Shown piece after piece: positions 25,886-35,216 of a stretch of DNA of 64,000 nucleotides (position 1 is the first letter of the stretch; the number at the start of each line of letters is the position of its first letter). The stretch is from Marinimicrococcus flavescens (GTDB taxonomy: Bacteria; Pseudomonadota; Alphaproteobacteria; Geminicoccales; Geminicoccaceae). The translations under genes were made by a program, and so were the position numbers. The notes under the pieces were generated by a model, which was not told the origin of the DNA, did not search any database, and saw only the letters and a program-made list of their open reading frames with translations. The stretch is from NCBI GenBank assembly GCA_029211145.1, contig JARGEQ010000001.1:62001-126000 (forward strand). The letters run 5' to 3'.

Positions 25886-27650
25886 CCTTCGAAAGACCGT
25901 CGCGAAGCTTCTGCTCGATGGCGGCGATCTCGCCTTGCTCGGGCTCCAGTGTCAGCGCCCGCTGCCACTGGAAGCGCGCCTCGCGGGTCCGCCCAACGCG
26001 CCAGTAGGCATCGCCCAGATGATCGTTGATGACCGGGTCGCCCGGCTGCAGCTCGACCGCGCGCTCCAGATGCTCCACCGCCAGCTCGTACTCGCCGAGG
26101 CGAAAATAGGCCCATCCCAGGCTGTCGACGATGTAGCCGTCCTGGGGACGCAGATCGACCGCCAGGTGCAGCATCTCCTTGGCGCGGTCGAGATGACGGC
26201 CCTGGTCGACCCAGCTGTAGCCCAGATAGTTGAGGACCAGCGGCTGGTCGGGCTGCAGCTCGAGCGCCGTCAGGAACGCCTTCTCCGCCTCGTCCCAGCG
26301 GCCGCTTCGCTCCAGCGTGATGCCGTGGACATAAAGGATGCGCCAGTCGAGCCGCTGCGGGGCGCCACGCCGCGCAAGCGCCTCGGCATAGGCCTTCTCG
26401 GCCTCGGCATACTGCTCGTCGGCCCGGTTCATGTCGCCCAGCGCCACCAACGCGTCGACCCTCTCCGGCTGCTCCTTGGACATGCGCTGGAGCAGGCGCG
26501 CCGCCTCCTCCTTGCGCCCCAGCTCGCGCAGCGCCTCGGCACGCAGCAGGCGCGCCTGCCACGAGAAGGGCGAGGTGTCGGCCACTCGCTCGAGCGCCTC
26601 GACGGCGCGCTCCGGGCTGGCCTGGGTGAGAGCGATGCGCCCCAGCAGCACCTGCAGATCGCCCGCGTCGGGCGTGAGAAAGGTGGCGAGGCGGGCATAG
26701 ATCAGCCCTTGGCCACCGATGCGCTGGTCGTAGAGGGCGGCGGCGAGACCGAGCAGCGCGTCGGCCATACCCTCCTGCGGCGTGGTCACCGGCAAGGGGA
26801 TGGGCGCGCCCGCTTCCAGCCCGGCACGGGCCTGCTCCAGAGCGAAACTGTCGCCGGTCAGGTCACGCTGGCGCTCGAGCAGGACGCCTGCGGCCGCCTC
26901 GTTGCCGGCCGCCTGCTCGAGGGCAGCAAGGCTCAGCACCACCCGCAGCGGCGCCGGCTCCTCCTCCTGCGCCAGCAGCTCGCCGATGGTCGTCCGCGCC
27001 TCCTCGCCCCGCCCCGCCATCGCCTGCATCAGGCCGCGGTGAAAGACACGCAACCGGCGAAAGCCGTCCTGCCGGTCGGCCTCCTCGAGCCGCGTCAAGG
27101 CCTGGTCGGCGGCGCCGGTAGCGAACCGCAGCCAGGCCTCGAGCACCGGCGCGATCACGCCGGCCAGGCTGCGGCTGCGCACGCGCCCGAGCTGGGCGAA
27201 CGCCTCGTCGAACGCGTTCCGCCGGGCAGCATCCAGGGTCAGCAGCACATAGGCTTCGTCGGCCTCCACCTCGCCCTCCGCCAGCAGGCGGGCATTGGCA
27301 AGCGCCTCCTCGAAACCGCCGCTGGCGATCTGCAGGGCAAGGAGCTGGAGGCGCAGGTCGAGATTGCCGGGGTCGGCCTCGAGGGCCCGGCCGAACTGCT
27401 CGGCGGCAATCGTCACCTCGCCGTGGTCGAGAGCGTAGCGTCCCACCAGAAGCTGGGCTGCCATGCTGTCGCCGAGATTGGCGTCGGGCCGGACGACCAT
27501 GGAGGAGCCCTGCCACGGCCCGGCGGCGAGCGGCCCTGCTTGCGGCGCGCCGCAGCCGACGAGCATCAGGCCTGCCAGCAGGGATGCGAGAAAGGGACGC
27601 AGGCGCCGCCTGGTGGCGGGCGCCGCCATTCCCGTGAGGTCAGTGGACAT
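25866..27650 (-). CDS. TPR-repeat lipoprotein
   Basis: 594 residues. A lipoprotein signal (RPFLASLLAGLMLVGCGAP) places it on the outer face of a membrane. The remainder is a long array of tetratricopeptide repeats, clearest in the C-terminal third (YLGYSWVDQGRHLDRAKEML, DSLGWAYFRLGEYELAVEHL, DHLGDAYWRVGRTREARFQW). Such proteins scaffold envelope or secretion complexes; the partner is unknown. Several in-frame ATGs occur (27662, 27656, 27650, 27629); 27650 is a compromise and 27629 would still keep the signal peptide. In alphaproteobacteria this protein commonly precedes ispE, as here. Confidence 0.88.
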   Translation of the reverse strand: MSTDLTGMAAPATRRRLRPFLASLLAGLMLVGCGAPQAGPLAAGPWQGSSMVVRPDANLGDSMAAQLLVGRYALDHGEVTIAAEQFGRALEADPGNLDLRLQLLALQIASGGFEEALANARLLAEGEVEADEAYVLLTLDAARRNAFDEAFAQLGRVRSRSLAGVIAPVLEAWLRFATGAADQALTRLEEADRQDGFRRLRVFHRGLMQAMAGRGEEARTTIGELLAQEEEPAPLRVVLSLAALEQAAGNEAAAGVLLERQRDLTGDSFALEQARAGLEAGAPIPLPVTTPQEGMADALLGLAAALYDQRIGGQGLIYARLATFLTPDAGDLQVLLGRIALTQASPERAVEALERVADTSPFSWQARLLRAEALRELGRKEEAARLLQRMSKEQPERVDALVALGDMNRADEQYAEAEKAYAEALARRGAPQRLDWRILYVHGITLERSGRWDEAEKAFLTALELQPDQPLVLNYLGYSWVDQGRHLDRAKEMLHLAVDLRPQDGYIVDSLGWAYFRLGEYELAVEHLERAVELQPGDPVINDHLGDAYWRVGRTREARFQWQRALTLEPEQGEIAAIEQKLRDGLSKDGADRG

Positions 27651-27802
27651 GCGCATGGCCATATTGTGCGACGGCAAAACCGGCAGTCGCAAGCGTTCCG
27701 GCCGAGATGCTTGACGAAGCACGATGATCCCGCCAAAGAGGCGCCAGACTGGCGGGGCCCATGGCGGCCGCCATGCCGGCCCATCCCCCGAGGAGCAGCA
27801 AG

Positions 27803-28006
27803 ATGCTGAAGACGTCGAAGAGCAAGAACGATCCGACGGCCCGAGGTCCCTCTGCCCAGGCCAAGACCTACGACGGCAAGAAGGTCAAGCCCGCTCTCTA
27901 CGTCGGCACGGCCGTTGGCCACGGTCGCTACATAGCGGCGCAGGACGAGAGCGGCAAGCTGGTCATCGACCGCGACGGCAAGCCGTTCGCCTACCGCGAC
28001 CTCTAA
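27803..28006 (+). CDS. Small basic protein of unknown function
   Basis: 67 residues, starting at an ATG 7 bases after a GAGGAG ribosome site (27790-27795); an upstream ATG at 27761 has none. The first 25 residues are rich in Lys, Ser and Thr and probably disordered; the rest (YDGKKVKPALYVGTAVGHGRYIAAQDESGKLVIDRDGKPFAYRDL in part) looks like a small beta-rich unit. No membrane segment or catalytic motif. GC-ending codons throughout support it as a real gene. It stands alone, divergent from the TPR lipoprotein operon. Confidence 0.75.
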   Translation: MLKTSKSKNDPTARGPSAQAKTYDGKKVKPALYVGTAVGHGRYIAAQDESGKLVIDRDGKPFAYRDL

Positions 28007-28286
28007 GCCGCTCCGAGGCCGGTTCGTCGGGAAGCCGGTGGAATAGAACTGCGGGTGTGATCGTCCGTTACTACGGTGTGGCCGGGAGATGCGCGCGCCC
28101 TCTGGCGGGCGTTATGGCTGCCGGCCCCGCGCCAGCGGGTGCCACAAGGTCGCCACGGGGCGGAGCGATCAGCTCCGGGGCGTACCGGATCAGGTGTCTT
28201 GGAGGGCGCAGCGGCGGGCGATACCGCGGCTGCGCCGGGCGCCGGCCGGGGCAGCGCGGGAAACGGACACGGATCGACCGGTGGGA

Positions 28287-29174
28287 ATGAGCCGAAGTTC
28301 ATCCGAAAGCATGCCGCAGGGTCCGCAGCAGGCGCGCGACCATCTGCTGGCCCTGCTCGAATGGCACGAGCTCATGGGCGTCACCGCCTGTCTGGGCGAG
28401 GCACCGGGACCGAGCTACGGTCTCGAGCCTGCGCCCCTCGCGGCAGCGCCCGCGGGCCCGCAGCCGGCCGCTTCGGCACCCCGGTCTCCAGCCCTCGCGC
28501 CGCAGCCGGCGACGGCGCGGCGGCCGTTGCGTGCCGAGCCTGAAAGCGTTGCCTCGGCACGCGGGCTTGCGGCTTCCTGCGACACGCTCGACTCCCTGCG
28601 CCAGGCCCTCGAGACCTTCGAGGGCTGCGCGTTGCGGGCCACCGCGACCCGCCTCTGCTTTGCCGACGGCAACCCCGAGGCCGGCCTCATGGTGATCGGC
28701 GAGGCGCCGGGCGCCGAGGAGGACCGGCAGGGCCGGCCCTTCGTCGGCCAGAGCGGCCAGCTCCTCGACCGCATGCTGGCGATGATCGGCCTCGACCGCC
28801 GGACGGCCTACATCACCAACCTGATTCCCTGGCGGCCGCCCGGCAACCGCTCTCCCTCGGCCGCCGAGATCGCCGTCTGCCAGCCCTTTCTCGAACGCCA
28901 GATCGAGCTGGTGCAGCCTCGCCAGATCCTGTTCGTGGGCGGAATCTCGGCACGCGCGCTGCTCGACCGCGACGAGGGCGTCACTAAGCTGCGCGGCCGC
29001 CCGTTCACCTACACGCCGGCGCAGGGCGCGCCGATCCCGGCGCTGGTGACCTTCCATCCTGCCTACCTGCTGCGCCAGCCGGTCCAAAAACGCTATGTCT
29101 GGCGCGATCTCCTGCGCCTGCGGCGCACCCTGGGCCGACGCCCTCCTCCCGAGAGCGATCCCGCCTCCCACTAG
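28287..29174 (+). CDS. Uracil-DNA glycosylase, family 4/5-like
   Basis: 295 residues. After a variable Pro/Ala-rich linker (about 50-90), the UDG domain begins at about 112. The active-site motif GEAPGAEEDRQGRPFVGQSGQ (here split: GEAPGAEEDRQG then RPFVGQSGQLLDRML) and the C-terminal TFHPAYLLR are typical of family 4 enzymes. ITNLIPWRPPGNRSP and EIAVCQPFL provide further contacts. The N-terminal Cys pair of classical family 4 iron-sulfur enzymes appears as CALRATATRLC rather than CxxC, a variant common in alphaproteobacteria. It removes uracil from DNA. The ATG follows GGTGGGA; upstream in-frame sequence is not domain-like. Confidence 0.88.
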   Translation: MSRSSSESMPQGPQQARDHLLALLEWHELMGVTACLGEAPGPSYGLEPAPLAAAPAGPQPAASAPRSPALAPQPATARRPLRAEPESVASARGLAASCDTLDSLRQALETFEGCALRATATRLCFADGNPEAGLMVIGEAPGAEEDRQGRPFVGQSGQLLDRMLAMIGLDRRTAYITNLIPWRPPGNRSPSAAEIAVCQPFLERQIELVQPRQILFVGGISARALLDRDEGVTKLRGRPFTYTPAQGAPIPALVTFHPAYLLRQPVQKRYVWRDLLRLRRTLGRRPPPESDPASH

Positions 29175-29259
29175 ACCGATCCTCCGGCAAGAGGACCCTC
29201 AGCGTCCCTGGGCGGGCGCTTCCGCGGCAACGACAACAAAAGCAAGGGCGCAGCCCGAC

Positions 29260-30861
29260 ATGACCGTCCCGTTCCTCCCTCGGCCGATCGCGCGCCTGTT
29301 GCTTGCGGCTCTGCCGCTTCTCCTCGTCGCCGGTCTCGTGCAGCCCGCCCCCGCGGCGGCCGAGGAGAGGGCGCTGCGGATGGCGCGGCTGAGCCAGGAG
29401 CCGGCGTCCGCGCCGACGCCGGCGAGTCTCGGGCGTCCTTTGAGCAGCGAGGACGTCGCCCGCTACAAGCTGATCTTCAGGCTGCAGGAGGACGGCAACT
29501 GGGAAGCGGCGAACCGGCTCATGGCCCGGCTCGACAACCGCCTGCTGCTCGGGCACGTGCTGGCGCAGCGCTACCTCCACCCCAAAAAATACCGCTCCAG
29601 CTACGAGGAGCTGGCAGCCTGGCTCGACGACTATGCCGACCATCCCCAGGCCGTCCGGATCCACCGTCTCGCGACGAAGCGGCGGCCGGCCGGCGTGAGC
29701 GCCCCGGCATCCCCTGTCGAGGGCTATTTGCGCGGTCACGGCCAAGAGCTGCGCACCGCCCGCAGCGGCCGCGCGGAGCTGCGCGAAGCGCTGCAGAAAG
29801 GCTTGAGCGCGTGGCGCGGCCGCCGCTATGCGAAGGCCGCCGAAATCTTCATGGCCCTCGCCCAGGCCGAGGACGTCGGCGAGGAGGACGTGGCAGCCGG
29901 CGCCTTCTGGGCCGCCCGGGCGCTCATGGCGGGGCAGCGGCCGCAGCTGGTGACGCACTTCCTGCGCGTCGCCGCGCGGGCCAGCGACGGCTTCTACGGC
30001 CTCCTGGCGCAGCGCCTGCTCGGCCACTCGATCGCGTTCGACTGGCATGACGAGGAGCGCCTCCGGCTGCGCGCGCGCGAGCTGCTGGTGCGCTACCCGG
30101 CGGCACGGCGGGCGCTGGCACTGGGCCAGGTCGGACGCAACGAGCTGGCCGAGGACGAGGTCCGCAAGCTCGGCGCCCGCGCCCGCCCGGAGATGGCCTA
30201 CGCGCTGGCGGCACTGGCCGAGGCGGCGAGCCTGCCCGGCGCCCAGATGCGCGTGGCGCAGCGCGTCCGAATGCAGGACGGCCGGCGCCATGACGGCGCG
30301 CTCTTTCCGGTGCCCGACTGGCAGCCGGCCGGCGGCTTCAAGGTCGACCGGGCACTTGTCTATGCGGTGATCCGGGCGGAGAGCGCGTTCGACGTGGAGG
30401 CGCGCAGCCCCGCCGGCGCGATGGGCCTGATGCAGCTCCTGCCCGGCACCGCTGCCTACGTGGCGAGCCTCGAGGACACGATCGAGTATGACGGCGCCCA
30501 CACGCTGCTCGACCCCGAGCGCAACATCGAGCTGGGCCAGGCCTTCCTCCTGCGCCTCACCCGCAGCGAGACGGTCAGCCGCAGCCTGATCCACCTCATG
30601 GCCGCCTACAATGCCGGCGAGGGCCGGCTCCAGGGCTGGCTCGAGAAGGATCTCAAAGGCGTAGGCAACGACCCGTTGCTGTTCGTCGAGAGCATCCCGA
30701 TTGCCGAAACCCGCCGCTACGTTAAGAAGGTGCTGACCAATCTCTGGGCATACCGGGCCCGGCTGGGTCAGGAGATCCCGGAGCTGCAGGCTCTGGCCGA
30801 GAACCGCTGGCCCGAGCTCGTGGCCCTCGACGGAGGCCGCCGCCATGCCAGGGCGAATTGA
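29260..30861 (+). CDS. Soluble lytic murein transglycosylase (SLT family)
   Basis: 533 residues with a signal peptide ([22 protein letters not shown]). An alpha-helical superhelical U-domain occupies about 60-340. The lysozyme-like catalytic domain follows, with [11 protein letters not shown] (catalytic E374), [16 protein letters not shown] and [30 protein letters not shown] is the usual end motif. It cleaves peptidoglycan in the periplasm with formation of 1,6-anhydromuramic acid. Its 3' end overlaps the moaB start by 17 bases. Confidence 0.94.
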   Translation: MTVPFLPRPIARLLLAALPLLLVAGLVQPAPAAAEERALRMARLSQEPASAPTPASLGRPLSSEDVARYKLIFRLQEDGNWEAANRLMARLDNRLLLGHVLAQRYLHPKKYRSSYEELAAWLDDYADHPQAVRIHRLATKRRPAGVSAPASPVEGYLRGHGQELRTARSGRAELREALQKGLSAWRGRRYAKAAEIFMALAQAEDVGEEDVAAGAFWAARALMAGQRPQLVTHFLRVAARASDGFYGLLAQRLLGHSIAFDWHDEERLRLRARELLVRYPAARRALALGQVGRNELAEDEVRKLGARARPEMAYALAALAEAASLPGAQMRVAQRVRMQDGRRHDGALFPVPDWQPAGGFKVDRALVYAVIRAESAFDVEARSPAGAMGLMQLLPGTAAYVASLEDTIEYDGAHTLLDPERNIELGQAFLLRLTRSETVSRSLIHLMAAYNAGEGRLQGWLEKDLKGVGNDPLLFVESIPIAETRRYVKKVLTNLWAYRARLGQEIPELQALAENRWPELVALDGGRRHARAN

Positions 30862-31390
30862 CGAGACCATTCCCTTCCAGCCGCTGCGCATCGCCGTGCT
30901 CACCGTCTCGGACAGCCGCGACGCGTCGAGCGACAAATCGGGCGATCTTCTGGCAGAGCGGCTGACCGGCGCCGGCCACGAGCTTGCCGCGCGGACCATC
31001 GTGCGCGACGACCTCGATGCCATCGCGGCCCAGCTCGGGCAGTGGATCGAGGATCCGGGCGTGGAGGTGGTGATCACCACCGGCGGCACCGGCGTTACCG
31101 GCCGCGACGTCACGCCCGAAGCCCTGGCGCGGGTGGCCGAGAAGCACGTCGCGGGCTTCGGCGAGCTCTTCCGGATGCTCAGCTACCAGAAGATCGGCAC
31201 CTCCTCGCTGCAGTCCCGTGCCGATGCCGGCGTGGCGGGCGGCACCTACATCTTCTGCCTGCCGGGCTCGCCCGGCGCCTGCCGCGACGGCTGGGACGAG
31301 ATCCTCCGCTTCCAGCTCGACATCCGCCACAAGCCCTGCAATTTCGCCGAGCTTCTGCCGCGCCTGCGCGAGCACGAGCCGCGCGCCTGA
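30845..31390 (+). CDS. moaB: Molybdenum cofactor biosynthesis protein B
   Basis: 181 residues. The MoCF-binding fold is recognised by [11 protein letters not shown] at 16-26, [19 protein letters not shown] around 74-92, and the C-terminal [18 protein letters not shown]. MoaB (and the related MogA) adenylates molybdopterin during cofactor synthesis; the length and C-terminal extension favour MoaB. Its start lies inside the transglycosylase gene (17-base overlap), a plain co-transcription arrangement. The cofactor would be needed by, for example, xanthine dehydrogenase feeding the purine route encoded later in this window, though no such gene is here. Confidence 0.93.
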   Translation: MPGRIDETIPFQPLRIAVLTVSDSRDASSDKSGDLLAERLTGAGHELAARTIVRDDLDAIAAQLGQWIEDPGVEVVITTGGTGVTGRDVTPEALARVAEKHVAGFGELFRMLSYQKIGTSSLQSRADAGVAGGTYIFCLPGSPGACRDGWDEILRFQLDIRHKPCNFAELLPRLREHEPRA

Positions 31391-31411
31391 CGCCGAGGCT
31401 CGGGCAGGGAC

Positions 31412-31942
31412 TTGCGGGTATTCTTCACGAGCGACACGCATTTCGGTCATGGCGGGGCGCTGGGCCTCTTCAAGCGGCCATTCGCGAGCGTGGCGGCGAT
31501 GGACGAGGCGCTGGTCTGCCGCTGGAACGCGGTGGTCCGGCCGGAGGACGAGGTGTGGCATCTGGGCGACTTCGCCCTGCGCCGCACGCCGGCCGCGATG
31601 GAGGCCCTGCTCGCCCGCCTCGCCGGCCGCAAGCACCTGGTCGCCGGCAACAATGACGGCCCGGCCACGCTGGCGCTGGAGGGCTGGGCGAGCGTGCAGG
31701 CCTATGCCGAGATCGAGCTGCAGGAGCGGTCTGTGGTGCTCTGCCACTACCCGTTCCGCTCGTGGAACGGGATGCGCCGGGGGGCGCTGAACCTGCACGG
31801 CCACACCCATGGCCGCCTCGCCCCGCTGCTGCCGCGGCAGATCGACGTCGGCGTGGACGTCCGGGACTTCCGTCCGGTGACGCTCGACGAGCTGCTCGAG
31901 GCCCTCGCCGCGCGCCGCCGGAGGAGAGCGCCTAGAACCTGA
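31412..31942 (+). CDS. Metallophosphoesterase family protein
   Basis: 176 residues with a TTG start at 31412 preceded by AGGGAC. Calcineurin-like metal motifs are visible: SDTHFGHGG at 7-15, WHLGDFALR at about 49-57, GNNDGPA (GNND in place of the common GNHD) and a C-terminal NLHGHTHGRL. HYPFRSWNG lies between them. It hydrolyses a phosphoester using two metal ions; the substrate is unknown. The gene ends 11 bases inside the opposing fadL gene, so the two converge. Confidence 0.87.
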   Translation: MRVFFTSDTHFGHGGALGLFKRPFASVAAMDEALVCRWNAVVRPEDEVWHLGDFALRRTPAAMEALLARLAGRKHLVAGNNDGPATLALEGWASVQAYAEIELQERSVVLCHYPFRSWNGMRRGALNLHGHTHGRLAPLLPRQIDVGVDVRDFRPVTLDELLEALAARRRRRAPRT

Positions 31943-33275
31943 TGCGCGCCGAGAGGGCCACCAGGTCGATATGGGTCTCGTAGTTGGCGTCGAGATTGCC
32001 GCGGAAGGTGTTGCCTTCGCCGTTCGTGTCCTGGCTGACCTTGGTGTCGTCCATGAAGACGTGGGCCCAGGAGGCATCGAGGCTCAGCCACTCCTTGACC
32101 TGCCAGCTGCCGCCGACCGACAGCCAGTAGCGGTCGCCGTCAGCGATACGCGGCGAGCGGTGGCGGTCGGTGGTGGGGCTCTGGTCGTAGGCCACGCCGG
32201 CGCGCAGCGCGAGGTTCGGGTCGGGCCGCCAGGTGGCGCCGAGGGCCGCGAACCACACGTCGTTCCACCGCTCCTCCGTGACGCTCGGGCTCTCGGCGTC
32301 GTTGTCGAAGCGGATCACCAGCTGGTCGAAGCTGCTCCACTGGGTCCAGGCGAGCTCGCCCTGCACCGACCAGCGCTCGTTGAGGGTCTGCTGGAAGCCG
32401 AAGGACAGCATGGCGGGGGTCGTCAGGTCGGCGCTGACGCCGCTGTCGCGGAACCGGCCCGTGGCATTGGCCAGCGCGCTGCCGATGCCGGCATCGTCGG
32501 TGGTGAAGTCGGCGTCGCCGGTGAGCCGGTGCTCGACCTTGGAGCGGTAGGCCACGCCGAGCCGCAGGCCCTCCACGGGCGTCTCGACGATGGCGCCCGC
32601 GTTCCAGCCATAGGCGAGGTCGTCGCCCCGCACCTGCACCCTTCCGTCCTGCTGACCCGGCACCGACCCGGGCACACCGGCCACGGCGCCGATGGTGCCG
32701 AAGTCGATGGCGCTGGAAAGCTCGGCGTCCAGATACTGCACCTGCACACCGCCGCCGATCGACAGCCACGGCAGCGGCCGCCAGGCGACCGCAGGATTGA
32801 TGTTGATGGTCTTCACGGACGAGTAGAGCGCGTGGTAGCGGCCGGTCCAGCCGTCGGAGTAGTCGGTCGCAAGGCCGAAGGGCACGGTGACCGCCAGCCC
32901 CAGATGCCAGGCCGGGTCGAGCTCCCAGGAGCCGTAGAAGGCGGGGATGAGGGCATCCTTGCCGACATCGTCATCGTCGGGCCGGCCCGGGATGGTGTCG
33001 CCGGTCACGGTGCTGCCCTGCGAGTCCTTCAGCCGGATCGTCGGCAGCACGACATTCTGCAGCACCACCGCCTGGGTGCCCTCCTGGTAGGCCAGGGCCG
33101 CCGGGTTGAAGAACATGTAGCTCGGGTCTTCGGCCCCCGCCGTGGCGCCGGCGAAGGCGTTGCCCTGGGCGGTCGCCGACTGCTCGCGGATGGCGAAGCC
33201 GGCGGCCTGCGCCTCTCCGGCGAGAAGGGCCACGGCGCTGGCGAAGGGAAGCAGGCGGAGGAGAAGGCGGGGCAT
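31932..33275 (-). CDS. FadL-family outer membrane transporter
   Basis: 447 residues with a signal peptide ending AGEAQAAGFA. The mature protein begins GFAIREQSATAQGNAFAGATAGAEDPSYMFFNPAAL in part, the N-terminal hatch motif of FadL/TodX porins. Beta strands follow (for example LGVAYRSKVEHRL and LALRAGVAYDQSP), and the protein ends in a terminal Phe (ARIRF), as required for outer membrane insertion. It would admit long-chain fatty acids or other hydrophobic compounds. Single gene, transcribed from the A/T-rich intergenic region. Confidence 0.92.
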   Translation of the reverse strand: MPRLLLRLLPFASAVALLAGEAQAAGFAIREQSATAQGNAFAGATAGAEDPSYMFFNPAALAYQEGTQAVVLQNVVLPTIRLKDSQGSTVTGDTIPGRPDDDDVGKDALIPAFYGSWELDPAWHLGLAVTVPFGLATDYSDGWTGRYHALYSSVKTININPAVAWRPLPWLSIGGGVQVQYLDAELSSAIDFGTIGAVAGVPGSVPGQQDGRVQVRGDDLAYGWNAGAIVETPVEGLRLGVAYRSKVEHRLTGDADFTTDDAGIGSALANATGRFRDSGVSADLTTPAMLSFGFQQTLNERWSVQGELAWTQWSSFDQLVIRFDNDAESPSVTEERWNDVWFAALGATWRPDPNLALRAGVAYDQSPTTDRHRSPRIADGDRYWLSVGGSWQVKEWLSLDASWAHVFMDDTKVSQDTNGEGNTFRGNLDANYETHIDLVALSARIRF

Positions 33276-33941
33276 GGGCAGGTTCCGTGGACGGTGCCGT
33301 CACGCGGCATGAGCGATTGTCGCCAGCTGGGACAAGTGCCGTTAAGCGAATTGGGCGACCGATGGAACACCTAGTGATTGCAAAGCAGGCGATGAAAGCT
33401 CGGGTGTGGCCCTGCGGCCGCGACGGAGAAAACGCCAGGTGTCGGGACCGGCAGCCATTCCCATGTGCCCGGCATCGCCAGCGGCAGGCAAAAGCCCCGA
33501 TCTGCAACCGCTTTCTCCTTGAAGTTGATAGACGGTTATCAGCACGACGGAAGACCAGTTTAAATCCACATCCTTTAACAAGCATCAATCAAGCAATTAC
33601 AATTAATTCCAGTCTACGCCTTGAGTGAAAACCTCTCGATACAAAGCAGTAAAATATATCATGTTACGTTATTTTTGGCTCTTCGTTAAAGTTTTTGAAC
33701 ATCAATTATATTTATCCGTAAAACTTTAGACATCTTTAACCGAAATTCTCTCTCGTGACAAATCCAAGACGACTGTCGGGAGATGCGACAGCTTGGTCCA
33801 TACAACGGGCGGCAGGAGCTATTTACAACCGAGGCGCGAAATCGTAATCCAACCACAGCGAGACGAGATAGGCTCAACAAGACTGAACCGGTCGCCGCCG
33901 CCGTCCCGCCTTGTCAGTGGCCCCATCTCAGGAGCAAGACC
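33276..33941. other. A/T-rich intergenic region between fadL and the Tad pilus operon
   Basis: 666 bases without a supported gene. Bases 33520-33780 are strikingly A/T-rich against this genome, as expected for strong promoters and perhaps a xenogeneic silencer target. It contains the divergent promoters of fadL and the pilin gene. A -10-like TATATT is at 33707-33712, and a possible CtrA site at 33725-33739. Short open frames in it have no ribosome sites and mixed composition. Confidence 0.6.
33725..33739 (+). promoter_or_regulatory. Candidate CtrA-binding site upstream of the pilin gene
   Basis: TTTA-N7-TTAA, followed by C, matches seven of eight positions of the alphaproteobacterial CtrA box TTAA-N7-TTAA. 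It lies about 200 bases before the pilin start. In Caulobacter the pilA promoter is CtrA-controlled; here the link is by analogy and from one site in an A/T-rich stretch. Confidence 0.35.
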
Positions 33942-34148
33942 ATGTTCAGCTACCTCAACCTGCTCGCCACCCATCTCGGCCTCCGCTCGGTCGCCAAGGA
34001 CCGCCGCGGCGCCACCGCGCTCGAGTACGGCCTGATCGCGGCGCTGATCGCCGTCGTGATCATCGGCGCCCTGACGACGCTGGGCACCGATCTCGGCGCC
34101 CTGTTCACTGGTATCTCCGGCAAGATCACGGGCAATACGCCCAGCTGA
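33942..34148 (+). CDS. Flp family type IVb pilin
   Basis: 68 residues. A basic leader (SVAKDRRG) is followed by ATALEYGLIAALIAVVIIGAL: prepilin peptidase would cut after Gly, leaving a mature N terminus with Glu at position 5 and a hydrophobic helix, as in Flp/PilA pilins. It polymerises into the Tad adhesive pilus. AGGAG at 33930-33934 gives a strong ribosome site. It is first in the Tad cluster and is separated from cpaB by 96 bases with a hairpin, consistent with higher expression than the machinery genes. Confidence 0.95.
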   Translation: MFSYLNLLATHLGLRSVAKDRRGATALEYGLIAALIAVVIIGALTTLGTDLGALFTGISGKITGNTPS

Positions 34149-34170
34149 GCGCCAGACCTCCCTTGATTGC

Positions 34171-34210
34171 CCCTTCCGGCGGCCGCGCCCTGGCTGGCTG
34201 CCGGAACGGG
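34171..34210 (+). other. Intercistronic hairpin between pilin gene and cpaB
   Basis: CCCTTCCGGC at 34171-34180 pairs with GCCGGAACGGG at 34200-34210 (10 pairs, one bulged C). It has no T-run, so it is more likely an mRNA-stabilising or processing element protecting the pilin transcript than a full terminator. Confidence 0.45.
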
Positions 34211-34244
34211 CCTGCGCCCTCTCATTCGAGCGGCGGCTCATCTC

Positions 34245-35216
34245 ATGATCATTCGCCTCCTTCTTTTCCTCGTGATGGTCGCGGCTACGGGCGCGTTCGC
34301 GTTCGTCGCCTATACCAGCCTCGCCCCGCGTGACGCGGCGGTCGCCTCGGCGCCCGTCGAGCTGCCCCCCGAGCCGGTCACCACGACGATCCTGACGGCC
34401 GCCGGTCCCGTCCCTGCGGGCACCCTGCTGCGCGCCGCGGACATCCAGGGCAAGGAGGTGCCGGCCGACGAGAAGCCGGCAGAGGCGCTGCAGGACACGC
34501 CCGACATGCGTGCGCGCCTGCTGGGCGGCATGGTCCGCCAGCCCCTGACGCCTGGCCAGACGCTGACCGAGCAGATGGTGTTGCAGGCCAACGACCGCGG
34601 CTTCCTCGCCGCCATCCTCGCCCCCGGCTACCGGGCGATCGCCGTGGGGGTCGATCCGGCCACCGGCAATGCGGGCCTCATCTGGCCGGGCGACCGCGTC
34701 GACCTGGTGCTCACCCAGGTCCTCGAGGAGCAGGCCGGCACACCTTCCCGGCGGGTGGTCGGCGAGACCGTCCTCCAGAACGTGCGCGTCGTCGCAGTCG
34801 ACCAGAAGCTCACCCAGGGTGCGCAGGGCGACACCGCCGAGGGCGACAGGATCGCCCGCACGGTGACCCTCGAGGTCTCGCCCGAGGACGCGCCGCGCGT
34901 CGCGGTAGCCGAGCGGCTGGGGCGCCTCGCCCTGGTCGTGCGCGCCGCCGACGAGCCGGTGGCGAAGCGCGACGCCGGCGAACCCCGCCCCCGCATGGGC
35001 GGCCTGCTTCTGGCCAACCTGCCGGCCGTTCCTTCCGCCCAGCCGGCGCCCGCCGCGGCGCCCGCCCCGGCACCCGCGAAGCCGGTGTGGGCTGGCGACG
35101 TGTCCCCGGCCCTGCGGAGCCCCGAGATCCCTGCCGCACCCCGCGCCGGCGGAGGCAGCGGGGGCCGCAGGATCACCGTGATCAACGGCGCCACCACCTC
35201 GGAGACGAGCTTCTGA
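34245..35216 (+). CDS. cpaB: Flp pilus assembly protein CpaB (RcpC)
   Basis: 323 residues. One N-terminal membrane helix (LLLFLVMVAATGAFAFVAY) is followed by an SAF/RcpC-like domain: VPAGTLLRAADI, GGMVRQPLTPGQTLTEQMV, RAIAVGVDPATGNAGLIWPGDRVDLVL and the NVRVVAVDQ segment. The C-terminal 70 residues are rich in Pro and Ala (PAPAAAPAPAPAKP). CpaB is an inner membrane/periplasmic protein linked to the Tad secretin. Its TGA overlaps the cpaC start codon by one base. Confidence 0.93.
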   Translation: MIIRLLLFLVMVAATGAFAFVAYTSLAPRDAAVASAPVELPPEPVTTTILTAAGPVPAGTLLRAADIQGKEVPADEKPAEALQDTPDMRARLLGGMVRQPLTPGQTLTEQMVLQANDRGFLAAILAPGYRAIAVGVDPATGNAGLIWPGDRVDLVLTQVLEEQAGTPSRRVVGETVLQNVRVVAVDQKLTQGAQGDTAEGDRIARTVTLEVSPEDAPRVAVAERLGRLALVVRAADEPVAKRDAGEPRPRMGGLLLANLPAVPSAQPAPAAAPAPAPAKPVWAGDVSPALRSPEIPAAPRAGGGSGGRRITVINGATTSETSF

